Part shown: positions 1 through 12,780 of the stretch, in pieces
How positions within the stretch are numbered: position 1 is the stretch's first letter
Layout: each line of letters opens with the position of its first letter
Source of the DNA: Loripinus fragilis
Lineage: Eukaryota; Mollusca; Bivalvia; Lucinida; Lucinidae
DNA length: 64,000 nt
Direction of reading: 5' to 3'
Assembly (NCBI GenBank): GCA_964019695.1
Contig: OZ026518.1
Coordinates: 106,116,305-106,180,304, forward strand
Made by a program: the position numbers and the translations under genes
Notes under the pieces: model-generated
Told to the model about the DNA's origin: nothing
What the model saw: the letters and a program-made list of their open reading frames with translations, nothing else
Databases searched by the model: none

Positions 1-102
1 TCCAAAAGCTCGTCATTTTAGTCATTAACTTATTTTACAGAGGGGGATGAGGTTTGTTCCAGTATTGCTAAGAACACTTTTCTCGGTAAAAAAAAGGCTT
101 TT

Positions 103-942
103 CATCATCGGCTCGCCAGCGAAACGCCATTTACATGGCGTTTTACTGGTGGGCCGATGGTGGTCAAACATTGAATACGATATAACTTTGTGATTCTCCT
201 AGGAGTAAGGGGTCCGGACCAGTATTCCTTAGGAAATTTGTAGCTTTGTGATTTTCCAAAGGGGGTGGGGGCAGTCCCGTCACCCCCTCTGGAACCGCAC
301 ATGAGTAGGTTCTTTAGCAAGCCACTAAAGCTTGATATTTCATATGATTCATATGTGATGCCCAGAATTATTTCTTTAAATATATCAAGAAATTTCCTTT
401 TTAGTTGTTTTTGTCTGTTGCGGCCGTGGTTGGCGCTTTGAGGGTTATGGTTAAAAGTGTCTCTGTTTACCTAATGGGATATACATTCAAAAGATTGTTT
501 ATATAAGGTATTTCGTTTAAATTATTGTACTGTATTGTATTGTTAATAGCTGGCATTGTGATTTGGGGTTTAATAAAATCACATAGAGGAGAAATCGACT
601 AACATTCCCGGCTGTCATTTCATAAGTTTTTTTATGACACTGTCAGACGAGTCTACCGGCTTGGTGACCAAGATGTCGCGGGCTCGCGGTATGCCATTAA
701 ATCAGTTTCCTCTGCTTATATATGAAATACAGGTTCAACCCTGGAAAACGTCTCGACATGGCTGAATACAGGCGCTGGTCCAGAGGGGAGACAGGGGGTC
801 CGAAGCCCCCCACCCCATGAAAATCACAAAAATATTGGGTTTCCTAACAATACTTGTCCGGATCCCCTGAAAATGTTGGGCCATCATCGGCTCACCAGCG
901 AAACGCCATTAAATGGCGTTTCGCTGGCGGACAGATGATGAC
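103..942. repeat. Inverted-repeat element with hairpin ends
   Basis: The arms at about 103-297 and 777-942 are inverted copies of one another at roughly three-quarters identity by eye. Each outer end is itself a hairpin built around AACGCCAT/ATGGCGTT (103-164 and 881-942). Inner arm sequence shared in opposite orientation includes GGGGTCCGGACCAGTATT-like and TTGTGATTTTCCAAAGGGG-like blocks. The middle (300-775) has no recognisable gene. I infer a non-autonomous DNA element; I see no clear target duplication and no transposase. Confidence 0.6.
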
Positions 943-1299
943 CCGCTTATAGTGCTATTTGGATCCTCTCTGCTCTCATCAGCTAAAAAAACGTTGTCAA
1001 AATTGGAGCCCTCTGACATAACTTTCTGGATCCGTGCATGGAATACAAAAAGCATCAACTCTTGTAAAAGTCTTTTGCCGATTACAACTTTAATGCGCTT
1101 TTTTTGGTTGATAAATACGAAACATAATTTCCTAGTATGCACTCTTATCTGGAGACCAGGTAGTTGAGTGCTAAGAACGCACAAATGCACTATCATGGCC
1201 GGCACATGAGATTTTGGGTGACCATACCATCCTGTGTGTCATCGCAATTCCGTTAAAACCTTTCACTGTACGCACACGCTAGGTTTGCAGTTGGTACAG

Positions 1300-1432
1300 G
1301 CTCACCGGGGGCACTGTGCTGTGCCCATGAGCAAGACACGTTATCCTCTGGTTAGTATTGGTTTAACTCAGGAAGACTAGAAATCGCCCCGACATGGCTG
1401 TTAATTGTTGACTAGGCCGTAAAGCATCAAAA
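1300..1432 (+). repeat. Degenerate SINE body (same family as 59510-59705)
   Basis: The stretch GAGCAAGACACGTTATCC followed by a degraded 'CAGGAAGAC...GACATGGCTG...TTGTTGACT' order matches the body of the better preserved tRNA-derived SINE at 59510-59705. The 5' tRNA-like head is not clear. Orientation is plus. Confidence 0.55.
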
Positions 1433-1439
1433 GAAAAGC

Positions 1440-2342
1440 AATAGGATAAAACTGGACCTGTAGCCTGGCAGCATAACACAAATACTTCCCTCATACTATC
1501 GGATACTTTGGCAAACAGTGGAGAACTTGCTGAACTGCTGCTGAACAGGTCTAGCATTTTGCCTGAACTGCCATTCAGATCCTAACCTAGTGTGAGCAAA
1601 AAGTGAAAGTCTGCACTGTTTGCTAGGTACCAAACAACGATGATAAGTGAAATGTTTTTTGAGCCACCCCACCCCATACACACTGTTGTTGTCCGTTTTA
1701 AGGTGGTGGCTCTGTTCTTGTAAGTTCGACGAGGTTAGCTTTTAAAAAATCTTAGAACCATCGCATGGCGTTATACAGTCATTAAAGAGGAACTTTAATA
1801 GTGTTTTAATATTGCATTTGCTGAAGCCACTCTTTTCAGTATTTTATGTGCTTCAAGCTCTTGGTATTTCTTTTTTTGTTTTTGTTAACGATATGTACAT
1901 TTGTGATCCATTGGAAGCAAATAAAACACAGGTAATATGCATATTCCAGTATCCCTCAATCGAAGTCAATGCACATAATGCCTAGGGGGCATATTGTAAC
2001 TGATCCATCTACATTTAGTTATTTCGTCACACTTAGCCTAGAATATCCGAAGGCTCCACGTTTGATCTGGATTCTAGTTCAGTTGTAAGGTCACTAATAG
2101 GCCTTTTCGTTTTTAGAAGCAATCCGGTATCCAAAGTGTATCAAAATTGCTCACGTGGAATTCTAGAAGGGGAGTTTGTGAAAGAACCGTAAAAGACACT
2201 GCTGCTGGGGAGTTAGCAACTTGTTAATGGAACAGGCCTGAATCGAACACGCGCCCATGGAAGATCACTAACGTATATCACCATCGCTGACGCGATTGTG
2301 AATTATAAGATCCTCCAATTGCGTGCGTGGAGTGTGCTCAGT
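1440..2342. other. Non-coding stretch, no gene seen
   Basis: AT-rich DNA without a supportable coding region. Around 1503-1625 are 'GCAAACAGTGGAGAAC' and 'CACTGTTTGC' words shared with the hairpin at 2552-2619. Around 2232-2262 an antisense box-B-like word (GAATCGAACAC) hints at an old tRNA-derived SINE head, but no cloverleaf can be drawn. Confidence 0.4.
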
Positions 2343-5290
2343 CCAGGCCCTGAGGACATTAAACTTTTTCATGCTCAACTCAACTGAGCATACGGTCATA
2401 ACTGGTCATAAAGGTTAAATGGTGCAAAAAAATGCTTTGATACACTCAGGCCCCGAGATTATAACAAAAATTTCATACTCAACTCGGCTGAGCATAAAAT
2501 TTATCACGCTCATGAAACCATATAAGCCTAGCGTCCTTTTTGTGGGACATCGGCGAACAGTGCAAAACCAGATCAGACACCGCAAAACGCGGCGTCTGGT
2601 CAGGTTCTCCACTGTTTGCTTACAGAAGTTGCTTTTAAAAGGGGGAGTTCCAAATCTGCCCACGCATTGATTTCGATAATATTTTGTATGTTGAATACCT
2701 ACGTTTTAACAACTACAAAAAATGAAATTATTTTATTCCTCGAAGTCTGTTAGGCCACAGGGGGGCACCTTGATGTACACCATCTTTGTACTAATATATG
2801 ACCTATTAAATATCAGTCTCAAATCATTAACATAATTGACTGCTACATTCTTTGAATGGAATATGAAAGAAGACTCCCCATGGTATACCTTACTACCATT
2901 AATGTATATGAATATATCTAGATAATTTTTTCTGACCCATCAAAATTTGAATTATCCCCATATTGAACACTTAAGTTAGTGTGCATACTTCTTATTAACT
3001 CTGAGACTCATAAAGTAAGTGAAACCAGGTCAAGTGTTTAAGAGATTGTGTACATTCTCACTATTTTGGTAGGTTCTTTTTTCAGAAAACTTGGATTTCG
3101 CAGCAGCTGTCTTTGCATCGGGTTAAACTTCCCCCATACATTGATAAAGTGTTTATTTTCATATTCTTGTCCTTCTGGAATATTTAGTTTCAGCAGAAAA
3201 TAGAAAACCATTTAAGCCAGTGCTAGGAGGCATGAGATCTGTTGTACTTTTAATTTAGTGTCATTCAGAGACCTAGTGAAACTGAGTTTTAAGTTTTAAA
3301 ACTTTATAGTTTATTTCTATTATGGAATGATCCATTTTCCCACCTTATTTAAATACTAGCCTTATTTTGCAGTCTCTTTGTCACTCAATGTGTACATTTT
3401 AATGAATGGTTTACTGAATCTTATTTGAATTGAATTCTATATTAACTGGTATTGATGTGGTTATTTCTCCTACATTAAGTTCTATCTGCCAAAACATTTC
3501 AAAAGAGTATCCAAAAATACTTATCATAAACCCCATTTAAATCATTAATATTCCAACAAAAGCTTTAAAACTGCTCTAATAAATAGAAATGGAGTTGATG
3601 AAAATAAAAGATGATAAATTGATTTTCAAATATTAAGAAACACTTAGCGAATTTTTCAATGTATACATACTGAACATCTGGCATTAGACGAGGTGAAACA
3701 GTCTTTGTGCTGTTATTTCCATCCTGGTTATAGATAAACGAATTTGATTCTCAAATGACCTCATAATCATAATGCTGACACCCTAAACAATTCTGTACAA
3801 CTGGACATAAATATTTATAATGAATTCAATAATATTTATTCATTTAACAAAAGTCTGACTCACCTTTCAAACAAAATATATTTCCAGGCTTCTAATCTTG
3901 TGAATATTATCCTTTTACATATAGTCAAATTAAATATAGATGGGAAGGTTGACAAGAACAAAATTCAAACACACCAAAATTAAAACCCAAACATTGTTGA
4001 TATAATCTGCACAGCTAAACTTGAGTAAATATTTTAAAAGAAACATTATTTAAATCATTTTATGCGATAGATATGGTAATGTGTGTACCACACACATAAG
4101 CTAGAACTCACAGATTATTCTAATAGTTATCAATATTAGAAATTATTTCTGATAGATGTAAATTGGGCTGATTGGGGGGGGGGGGTACCTCTATAATCAC
4201 ATACTACACAATACCAAATGTGTGACCAACCAATGAAAAGCGATAGAAAACAAAATACTTATAAGCCAAACAGTCAAATTGCATAATATCATCAAGATCA
4301 ATGCCTGTGCAGAACAGAAATCATTGTAAATTGAGCATACTGCTGGAAGTTTACATAAAATCTTGATTTTTACATTCTTCAAAATTTTGACTATTAAGAT
4401 TGAAATTCAGAAAATTCCATTTTACCGGTTTTATTTTTTCTTCAGATTTTATGATTATAACAAACACATGTGTGGAAAAATTTGATATAAATTTTATAGG
4501 TTGACAAGAACAGCAACTAGGCAAAATTGACAATTTAATTTGTTGAAAATATTTTCAAAATGTTAAATTTAGTGATACCTTCTAACAAAATTTGATGTGG
4601 ATTTGTTTATTTCATACATTAAAATACTTGTATGGAACATACATAATTACAAATTACTAGGCATCATGTTGAGAATAGATTAGGTTGAAAAATCAAAAAT
4701 CTTGTCGTCTAGGGTCACTTTTTATTAGGGCGTCCATTTTTTTAATTTTAAAATTAAAATTATTTAAATTTAACAACTGAAATAGATGAACAGGTAAATA
4801 TCTCACAAACAGAACACACATATAATAGACAATCTTTCTACAGAATTTTATAAAAGTCTGTGCGTGGGCAGAACCCTATGTAAATTCCATATAAGGTGGA
4901 ACTCCCCCTTTTAATAAAAATGAACAATACCACCCAACAACACCCTAAAAATGAAAACGGACCAGTTCAATTGCTATGGATGGGAAAATACATTCGGCAT
5001 AAATGGGTTAATATCAAAATGCCAACAACATTTTAACATTTATTAGCATAATAAATACAACATCTGAGAGTTCGAAAGCGTCAAATGTCTTTAGCTTTTC
5101 CACATTTTAGCTGTAATGAGCAGTTGAAATTCCATTCTCGGTTGACTTGAGCATGAAAACAGTTTTATAACCTCGGAGCCAGACGTTGTATTTACCGGGC
5201 TTATAAATGTAAAAATACAATTGTTGACATTTATGTGCATGATAGATTTTATGCTCACTTGAGTTGAGCATGAGAAAAAAATTATCTCTA
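2343..5290. repeat. Degenerate foldback with CTCAACTC-palindrome arms
   Basis: Outer words TTTTTCATGCTCAACTCAAC (about 2367) and its inverted relative near 5251-5280 (GAGTTGAGCATGAGAAAAA) mirror one another. So do inner words AAAAGGGGGAGTTCCA (2636-2653) and TGGAACTCCCCCTTTT (about 4897), each followed on the inside by an inverted TGCCCACGCA/TGCGTGGGCA pair. The spacing is consistent with one old inverted-repeat element of about 2.9 kb. The interior (2670-4855) is AT-rich, contains a poly-G run near 4178, and shows no gene. Confidence 0.45.
2552..2619. repeat. Hairpin MITE, GATCAGAC family
   Basis: Inverted arms GCGAACAGTGCAAAACCAGA and the reverse complement of TCAGGTTCTCCACTGTTTGC enclose a perfect inner stem GACACCGC/GCGGCGTC. 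This is one of several short hairpins in the window built around a GATCAGAC-type stem (others at 22001-22063, 23716-23755, 34161-34202, 57938-57982). Confidence 0.6.
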
Positions 5291-5467
5291 AGTTATTTCT
5301 AGTTTTGCAAGAGAGTGCTGGTTGCTATGCTAATTTTGTTTTTGCGGGTGTACCTGTGTATCTACTTCTTGGTGCCAATGGTTGATCTAATGAATCCTGT
5401 CACATGGTTAGATAAACATAAAAAACAGCGTAGAAATGTAAATATTTTCTTACCAATAGTTTTTAGC

Positions 5468-5590
5468 ATATGTTTTGGGTGCTCAAAAGAACCGTCTCTT
5501 TCAGACGGTTCTTTTACATGTAAATACCCACAACATGTGTTTTGATTGAGAAATAAGAAATTTATTTTTCTGTTACGCACCCTTAACTAA
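5468..5590 (+). repeat. AAGAACCGTCTC hairpin element, copy 1
   Basis: Core stem CTCAAAAGAACCGTCT/AGACGGTTCTTTT (5482-5515) is flanked by CATATGTTTTGG on the left and AACATGTGTTTTG-ATTGAGAAATAAGAAA on the right. The same order recurs at 11786, 20474, 23480, 24340 and twice at 51898-52090, so this is a dispersed family and not a chance hairpin. No coding capacity. Confidence 0.75.
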
Positions 5591-7100
5591 ATGCCTTATC
5601 ATGGTCTGTGATTGCAGTATATGGTTTACCTTTTATAGTGGATACCTGGCATAACACAACGTTTTACTTTGTTATTACAAAGTAGTTGCATAAAAGTTTA
5701 ATACTGGTATACAAAGTATTGGGATTTCTATACATATTCTAACTTTCATTGGTTTGAAATTTAATTTAAACTGAACTTTTTAAATTGAAAACGGTGTCTG
5801 AGATCAGACTTTCTTATCAAAATTATACTTTTGTGTTTAATCATCCACTTAAACTGTCTTATTTCATTATTTTTTTTAGTTAATTTTAATTAATATTCGA
5901 GGGGCGTTCAATATGTAATGAAAACGCATTCATAACTCCACCCACAAACGATTTTGGATTCTATACGACATGCCAAACAAAATATCATAGCCTGACCTTT
6001 CTAATGGTGCATCAACTCTTATTTTTTATTTTACTTTTCTAACTTATTTAGTTACATACTTTTAAACAAACACACTTATATACACTCACTGTATATGTAT
6101 TTCCTCTAGTATGCAAAGAAACATTTTTACAAAGGTAGGAAAGTATAGTATATTTTCTAAAACAAACATTTAACCGGCATGAATCGCATTTCAGACTCAA
6201 TTCCCTTTTACCTGCTGAAACGCTGTCAACTTTTGATCAGTACCGATATATCTCGTATGGCGGTTTTATTACGTTACCCCCTCTTTCGTTGATGTCGTTT
6301 AAAGCGAGAGACGTAACGCTAAAATATGCACTGTTATTGAAAATCGGCATTTGGGCTTTAGATCAGGAAAGAGCAATATATCTTTTATCGAAGTCAGACC
6401 AATTAATGTGGGGATCTCATCTAAGTGGTATGCCTTTTTCATTTCCTATAATTTTATAGTCTAAACTTGGGAAGCCAGATTATTTACATGTCATTATATA
6501 TGAAAATATACAAAAATGCATGCCAATGCAAACATCGATGAAAAACGGTGCTTTGTCTATTTAATTTCAGTGTAAGCCAGAGATGGCATTCTTTTAAGTA
6601 ATTTTCTTTATTTAAATGATGTATTTATAGATACTTTATGAGCGAGAAAAATATCAAAATTTCAAACTTGAACGGCTGTATTACTTGCAAACGAACACCA
6701 TAAGGACCAGAATACATGTTACAAGCGATGTTCGCAAACATTTTTGCTGTGTGATCTGAATGCCAGAGAAAGTGGCATCAATGAGGATTTTAACCAAAAT
6801 GAAGGCCTCGCTATTTCATAGAATTTAAAGCAATTTCAAAGATTTTTTGCAGTCATTAATCATCTATACATGTATATGGATATACATCACACGTAGAAAC
6901 AGGCTGAAAACATTCTTAGTTCATGTAGTTTTCTATTTTTGAAAACAATGTTTCATTTCATATTGCAGTGGATTTCGGTACCCTTTTTTGAAAGCGGCTT
7001 GTGTAGATTAGATAAGAGCTGGACAGCTGAAAATTTACATTTGCATAGCCAAGAAGCAGGCTTTTATAATGCATCAAACTTTTGGATTTATTGGCCTGTT
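5591..7100. other. AT-rich intergenic or intronic DNA
   Basis: No gene is supportable. At 5899-5921 CGAGGGGCGTTCAATATGTAATG resembles a mariner-type terminal repeat, but I find no partner end, so it is at best a solo remnant. The rest shows only AT-rich runs. Confidence 0.35.
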
Positions 7101-10100
7101 TTCATTACACATTGAACCCCCTCATATGAACCAGTTCATGACTATTGGTACTCATCGTATTTTGAGCAGCCACAAAGACACACACAAAATAAGGACAAAT
7201 GGGATGATGACTCGGGCAAACGTTATGACCTTTAGCGCAACATGCATGTTTAAAGAATCACACCGGATATGCGGCAATCGAAAACGCTCTTACTAATCGA
7301 CCAAGTGCGGATCAAAAATCGCTAGAAACAGAGCTTTCGCTTGCCATTTGTCGCCAAAAAAATCGTTAGAAACAGAGTTATCGATTGCCATTTGTCGCCC
7401 AAATTGCAATCGAAAGCTCTAGTCCGAGAGCCAGCAATACTTTTAATCAAGTGGTTGAGGCCAAAAGGTTGGAAGGTGTGTTCTTATGTAGAAAAGTATG
7501 CTGAATTCAAAAATCAAACTCTTAAAAAAATCGGCTGGTACACAAAAGTGCTATGGGCGACGGAATACCCCCCGGGTAGGCAATTTCTCAAATAAGCACT
7601 GAAATGGGGTACCCTATACTACAGAATCTAATTTGACATACCTTACAACCCCATGGCACTTTTTTCATTGGTGACAAATTGTTTCCTGCGCCCCTTGAAT
7701 TAGAAAAAAATGATCCTAAACATAAACTCATTTGGGCTATATGAAAATGCATGGTTACCATGGCAACCCTGATATGCAATTCTTACAGCTAGGGTGTACA
7801 TACAAACTCAATCATATCTTAGCTGATACTTATCATAGATCCCTAATCTTGGTACCAAATTAAAGGTTAGACATATGCCTTTAACCACATGACCTGAGAT
7901 GCAAATTACCTAATTTGCATATTCATGAATATTCATGAAAACCTTAAAAATAAGGTGAAAATCATAAAAAACACGATAATTAACTGATTTCAGCCCTAAG
8001 CCATCATCATACCACCATTGTTGCATGTTTTTATATCATCAGTGATACAATTCGACAAATGCTGTCATCTTATGGTCTTGTGTGGAAATTATCTAATTTG
8101 CATATTCATGAAAATTAATAAAAACTTTAAAAATGAGGACAAAGCCATTGCATAAAATAGAACCCCAAGGGGTAATTAGACCTATGTTGAATTCCTGGGA
8201 GCATAGCTTATTGATTTCAAATGGTTCAATGAGGCAACTAAAAGTAAAAACTCTATATCCTTCAATAATACACCCATTTAGTTATTTGAAATTGCATGGT
8301 TTCGAAGGCAACCCATTTTGCGATTTTAAAGACTGGGTGTGTAGCTTCAAAAATATTCAGCAGCATCTCATTCTAGAACACTAAATCTAGTATCAAGCTA
8401 TTTTGCAGACAGAGCACGTTTACAGGATTGTCGGATATGCAAATTATCTCAATTGAATATTCATGAATGTTAATGAAAACATTTGAAATAAATGAAAAAT
8501 CGCAGAAAAATCAAGGGGTAGGTACTTACAAAATTAATCATATCTCACTTGATAATTGCCATAGAGTACCAAACTGGATATCAAAGTAATGCTAAGACAT
8601 AGAAATAATACCTTATGGGTGGTTACAAAAGAAATCTAACTTGAATATTCATGAACTATAATGAAAACATTAGAAATAAATAAAAAAAATCGCTGAAAAA
8701 CCAAGGAGTAATACTTACAAAATTACTCATATCGTACTTGATAATTGCTCTTTAGTACCAAACTTGATATCAAATTAACGCTAAGATAAAGTACTTTTAC
8801 CTTATGGGTGGTTACAAAAGAAATCTAATTTGATTATTCCTGAATTTTAATGAAACCATTAGAAATAAATGAAAAAATCGCGTAAAATCAAGGGTTAATA
8901 CACACAAAGCTACTCCTATCTCACTTGATAATTGCCCTAGAGTACAAAATTTAATATCAAAGTAATGCTAAGACATTGTACTCTCAACTTATGGGTTGTA
9001 ATTAAAGAAATCTAATGTGAATATTCATAAATTATAATGGAAACTTTAGAAAAGAATGAAAAATTAAGGCAAACGGAAATGCACGTACATACAAAATTGC
9101 TAATTTCTTTAATGCTAATTGCTTTAGAGTAGCACAATTGGTCTCATATAAAAACTATTACCTTGGCTTTGACTCTATATCAAGTTTAGAAGCCTAAGAC
9201 TAATACCAGCTGAGATATGAGCACTTTTGTAAGTATGCCCCCTTGATTTTTTTGTGATTAGTTCATTCTTTTCAAACGTTTTCATTAAAATTCATGGATA
9301 TACAAATTGATTCTTTCCATATCTGCCCATAAGGTAAAGGCGCTATGTCATAGCATTACTCTGATATCAAGTTTAATACTCTAGGGCTATTATAAACTTA
9401 GATATGAATATTTTTGTAAGTATATGGGCTTGATTTTTCCGCAATTTTTCAGTAATTCATAATGATTTCATAAAGATTAATTAGTATTCATATAAATTTG
9501 TTTTCATATACATCCATAAGATAAGAGTGCTATGTCTTAGCATTACCTTAGTTATAAGTTTTGTACACTAGGGCGTTTATCAAGTGAGATATGAGTAAAA
9601 TTTTAAGAATGCCATTCTTAATTTTCCCACGATTTTTCATTATTTTCTAATGTTCTCATTCAAATTTCATGGTTATACAAATTAGATTCTTTTCCTATCT
9701 GCCTGTAAGGTACAGTCACTATATTTTAGCATAACTGTGATATCATGTTTGGTACTCTAGGGCAATGATCAAATGAAATACAAGTAATTTTGTAAGTATT
9801 ACCCCTTGATTTTTCTGTACTTTTTTTTATTAATTTCTAATGATTTCATGAACATTCATGAATATTCAAAATAAATAATTTGCATATCCAAACATCACAT
9901 AAAAGTGCTATATCTGCAGATTAATTTGATACCAGATTTACTGTTCTAGGATGTGTTGCTGTTGAGATATGAATACTTTTTTGTATGTACGCACCCAGTA
10001 TTTTAAAATTGCATAATGGGTTGCCATGGAAACAATGCAATTTCACATTAACAAACCAATTTATTATTGAGGAACATAATGTTTGCCTTTAAGTGACCTC

Positions 10101-11045
10101 ATTGAACCATTTGACATCAATAAGAAATGCTCATAGGAGTTCAATGTAGATCTAGGTCAAATAACCCCTTGGGGTTCTAGTTTATGCAATGGTTTTGCCT
10201 TCATTTATTAAGTTTTAATCAATATTTATGAATACGCAAATGCGATAGTTTTAAATAGGACCATAAGATGAAAGTATTTGTCAAATTGTATCACTGATGA
10301 TATAAAAACATGCAACAATGGTGGTTTGATCATGGTCTGGTGCTGAAATCAGTTATTAATGGTGTGTTTTATTATGATTTTCCCCTTATTTTGAAGGTTT
10401 TCATGAATATTCATAAATATGTAAATTAGGTAATTTGCATCTCAGGTCATTTGATGAAAGGCATATGTCTAACCTTTAATTTGGTACCAAGGTTAGTAGT
10501 ATATGATAAGTATCGGCTAAGATATAATTGAATTTGTATGTATACCCCTACCCGTAAGAATTGCATTGATGGTTGCCATGGTAACCATGCAATTTCGCAT
10601 TGCCCAAATGTGTTTATTTTTCAGAAACATTGTTTTCTCATTCATGGGGCCCCAAGAAACAATTTGGCACCAATGCTTGGGATGCAAGGTAGGTGAAATA
10701 AGACTATGTGGTATAGGGTACCCCCATTTCAGTGCTAATTTGAGAAATTGCCTACCCCCGGGGTATTCCGTTGCACATAGCATTTTTGTGTACCAGCCAA
10801 TTTTTTTAAGAGTTTGATTTTTGAATTCAGCATACTTTTCTACATAAGAACACACCTTCAAACCTTTTGACCTCAGCCACTTGATTAAAAGTATTACTGG
10901 CTCTCTGACTACTCTGTTTCTAACGAGTTTTGATCTACGTTCATCGATAGTAATACCGTTTTCGATTGCCGCCTATCCGGTGTGAGAATGCTTCTTTTAA
11001 TCATATAAACCAACAAGTACCAAAAATCATGAGCTGAACCATTTA
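7100..11045. mobile_element. Large foldback element 1 (mirrored tandem modules)
   Basis: The whole 3.9 kb is an imperfect inverted repeat centred near 9.07 kb. Outer markers are CACACCGGATATGCGGCAAT near 7259 versus its inverted partner near 10970-10990. Further in, the block covering 7440-7600 is mirrored at 10740-10900, including the word GAATACCCC. Each arm is made of about six modules of roughly 190-200 bp. A module carries TTTGCATATTCATGAATATT, a TGAAAAC..AAAAATC stretch, a 'CTCATATCTCAGCTGATA' word, and 'GCTAAGACATA'. Short open frames are mirrored by-products of the repeat. No transposase is visible. Confidence 0.75.
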
Positions 11046-11120
11046 GTTTAAAACTTCTTGCTAGTTTACATATTAGGGACTACAGTAACAACACTTGCAG
11101 ATCACAAAGATTTTGGTAGA

Positions 11121-11323
11121 TTAAGCGCCACCTATAATTTGCAGCAGACGACAATTTCGAATTTTGCGGCTTTTTCAAAAATAACAAATAAGGCACGATA
11201 TTTCATGAAAATCGTCTGCTGGCAAACAATTCTCGTGAAATATCATACCTTTTTTTGAAATTTGGGAAAGATGTCGCAAAAAGTGTCGTGTGCTGCAGTT
11301 GTGATTGGCGCTTAAAGGGTTAA
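11121..11323. mobile_element. TTAA-flanked MITE-like hairpin
   Basis: Left TTAAGCGCCA...GCAGCAGACGAC is mirrored on the right by GCAGTTGTGATTGGCGCTTA ending AGGGTTAA. The interior has a second inverted pair (CACGATATTTCATGAAAATCG / CTCGTGAAATATCATACC). CCCTTTAA ends at TTAA suggest piggyBac-type mobilisation, as in the related copy at 23628-23859. This copy has lost the outer CCCTTT on the left. Confidence 0.5.
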
Positions 11324-11785
11324 ATATGCGAATTGATAGAGGCCAGTACACGACTTCGGTATCCATCGCATCGGTGAGCAGTGAAGGTCCGGGCGAGTCT
11401 ATGCATAAGCACAAACTCCCCAGAGTATCCGCTGCTCCTATAAACAAAGTTTACATCAGACCAAAATTTAGAACACTAGTTTCGCTCAATACCTAAGCAT
11501 TGACGTTAATAAGAGGCATATGCGATGCGCATTTGCGATAAATAGCGAAATGTCCTGTGCTGGCCCAGGCATGTGTGTTTTTCAAAACGTGTCATATTTA
11601 CGAAGGAACCAGTGTATTGGTGAAGGTAAATAAGTGTCCGTTATGACATCAGTTATTTCTAGTTTTCTAGTTAGAGACGGCTGGTTTGGGTCTATAATTG
11701 CTGGCACTGCTACTCAATACATAGTGTCAGTTATGCAAATTTTGTTAGCGTAAAATTGTGATTATTTTCATACCCATCTCTTTAA

Positions 11786-11882
11786 ACATATGTTTTGGTG
11801 CTCAAAAGAACCGTCTCATCGAGACGGTTCTTTTGAGTACCAACAACATATGTTTTGGTTGAGAAATAAGAAAATTATTTTT
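11786..11882 (+). repeat. AAGAACCGTCTC hairpin element, copy 2
   Basis: Best preserved copy: stem GCTCAAAAGAACCGTCTC / GAGACGGTTCTTTTGAGTAC with a 3-base loop at 11800-11839. It is bracketed by ACATATGTTTTGG on both sides and followed by TTGAGAAATAAGAAAATTAT. Confidence 0.8.
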
Positions 11883-12605
11883 TGGCACGTACTCTTATCT
11901 GGAGTCAATATACATCTATACTTCGTGTATGCGAGCAACGAACACTCAGTTGAGACTTGCACGAGCTTTTGCAGCTTAAACAGTGTATATTAGAACCGGA
12001 ATCGCGTGTGCTGCCAATCCAGAAATGCATAACTCTTTCAATATGATCTTATGAGTGAAAAGTAAGTTTGTTTGGAATTGTGAGGCTACAAATACGTGTA
12101 CCCACTTCTTGATTCAAGCCAATTTAGTGTTACAATATCCTTTGCTGTCTCATGACACCTTACACAACATTAACAGGCAGCACAGATCAGAATCAGGCGG
12201 CTCCGATAGGAATTACCAGATCATGACTTTCTCTGTTTTACATTTAAGCAGTACTCAGCAGAGTAGACTATAATGAGGCAAAATTCTATAAAATAACAAC
12301 GGTTACAATTATGAATTTGAAGAATAAATGCGCACACTGTAGACCCAATTGAGATGTAAAGTATTGTTAATGCCAAATAGTTTCAACCCAGATCTGGCCC
12401 GATATTTTGCAAACACAAACCTTTGTGAGAAAAGTTTCCAAGTCTTAAACTCTCCAGCAAAAACAAGGCTTCTCGTGTCACACAGAAATTCTTCTTACTC
12501 TGCATTTGAAGTCCTATCCAAATAAGGTAAGGAAGCTCTAGATTAACCGTTGATCATATATTTGCAATTACATGTAGTCGGTTTTTTGATTTGGCGATCG
12601 TTGAG
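11883..12605. other. No gene seen
   Basis: Mixed-composition DNA with only short chance reading frames. I see no conserved protein motif, splice-bounded exon or repeat family member between the hairpin copy and the SINE-like sequence. Confidence 0.4.
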
Positions 12606-12609
12606 TTCT

Positions 12610-12722
12610 TTTTTCCGCTTTTGGAGCGGGAAGTCGTTAGTTCGAATCCGGGCCGCACCATATCAATCACAGCTAATGTTGTCTGTTTGAAATAAGCGAC
12701 GTTAAATAAAGTTTCGGCTAAG
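12610..12722 (+). repeat. tRNA-derived SINE fragment
   Basis: GTTAGTTCGAATCCGGGCC is a good pol III box B (GTTCGAATCC) in tRNA T-arm context. It is followed by an unrelated body ending GCGACGTTAAATAAAGTT. The 5' box A region is degraded. Distinct from the SINE family at 59510. Confidence 0.6.
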
Positions 12723-12780
12723 TGAGGTATTCTTAAATATTAGCGCTTTATCAGAACTAATAGACTTCGAGCTAAAAAAG

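Noticed and set aside
909..1205. Overlapping frames on both strands of about 90 codons near 1 kb
   Set aside because: They overlap antisense over an inverted-repeat element and carry no recognised motif.
5899..5921. A complete mariner element starting at GGGGCGTTCAATATGTAATG
   Set aside because: No matching inverted end found downstream or upstream; a single end is not enough.
10517..10861. A 114-codon minus-strand frame mirrored at 7341-7595
   Set aside because: Both are the same foldback arm read in opposite orientation; the similarity comes from the inverted repeat, and no known domain is present.
12640..12660. A functional tRNA gene at the GTTCGAATCC box
   Set aside because: No acceptor stem or anticodon arm can be paired with it; it is followed by a SINE-like body.
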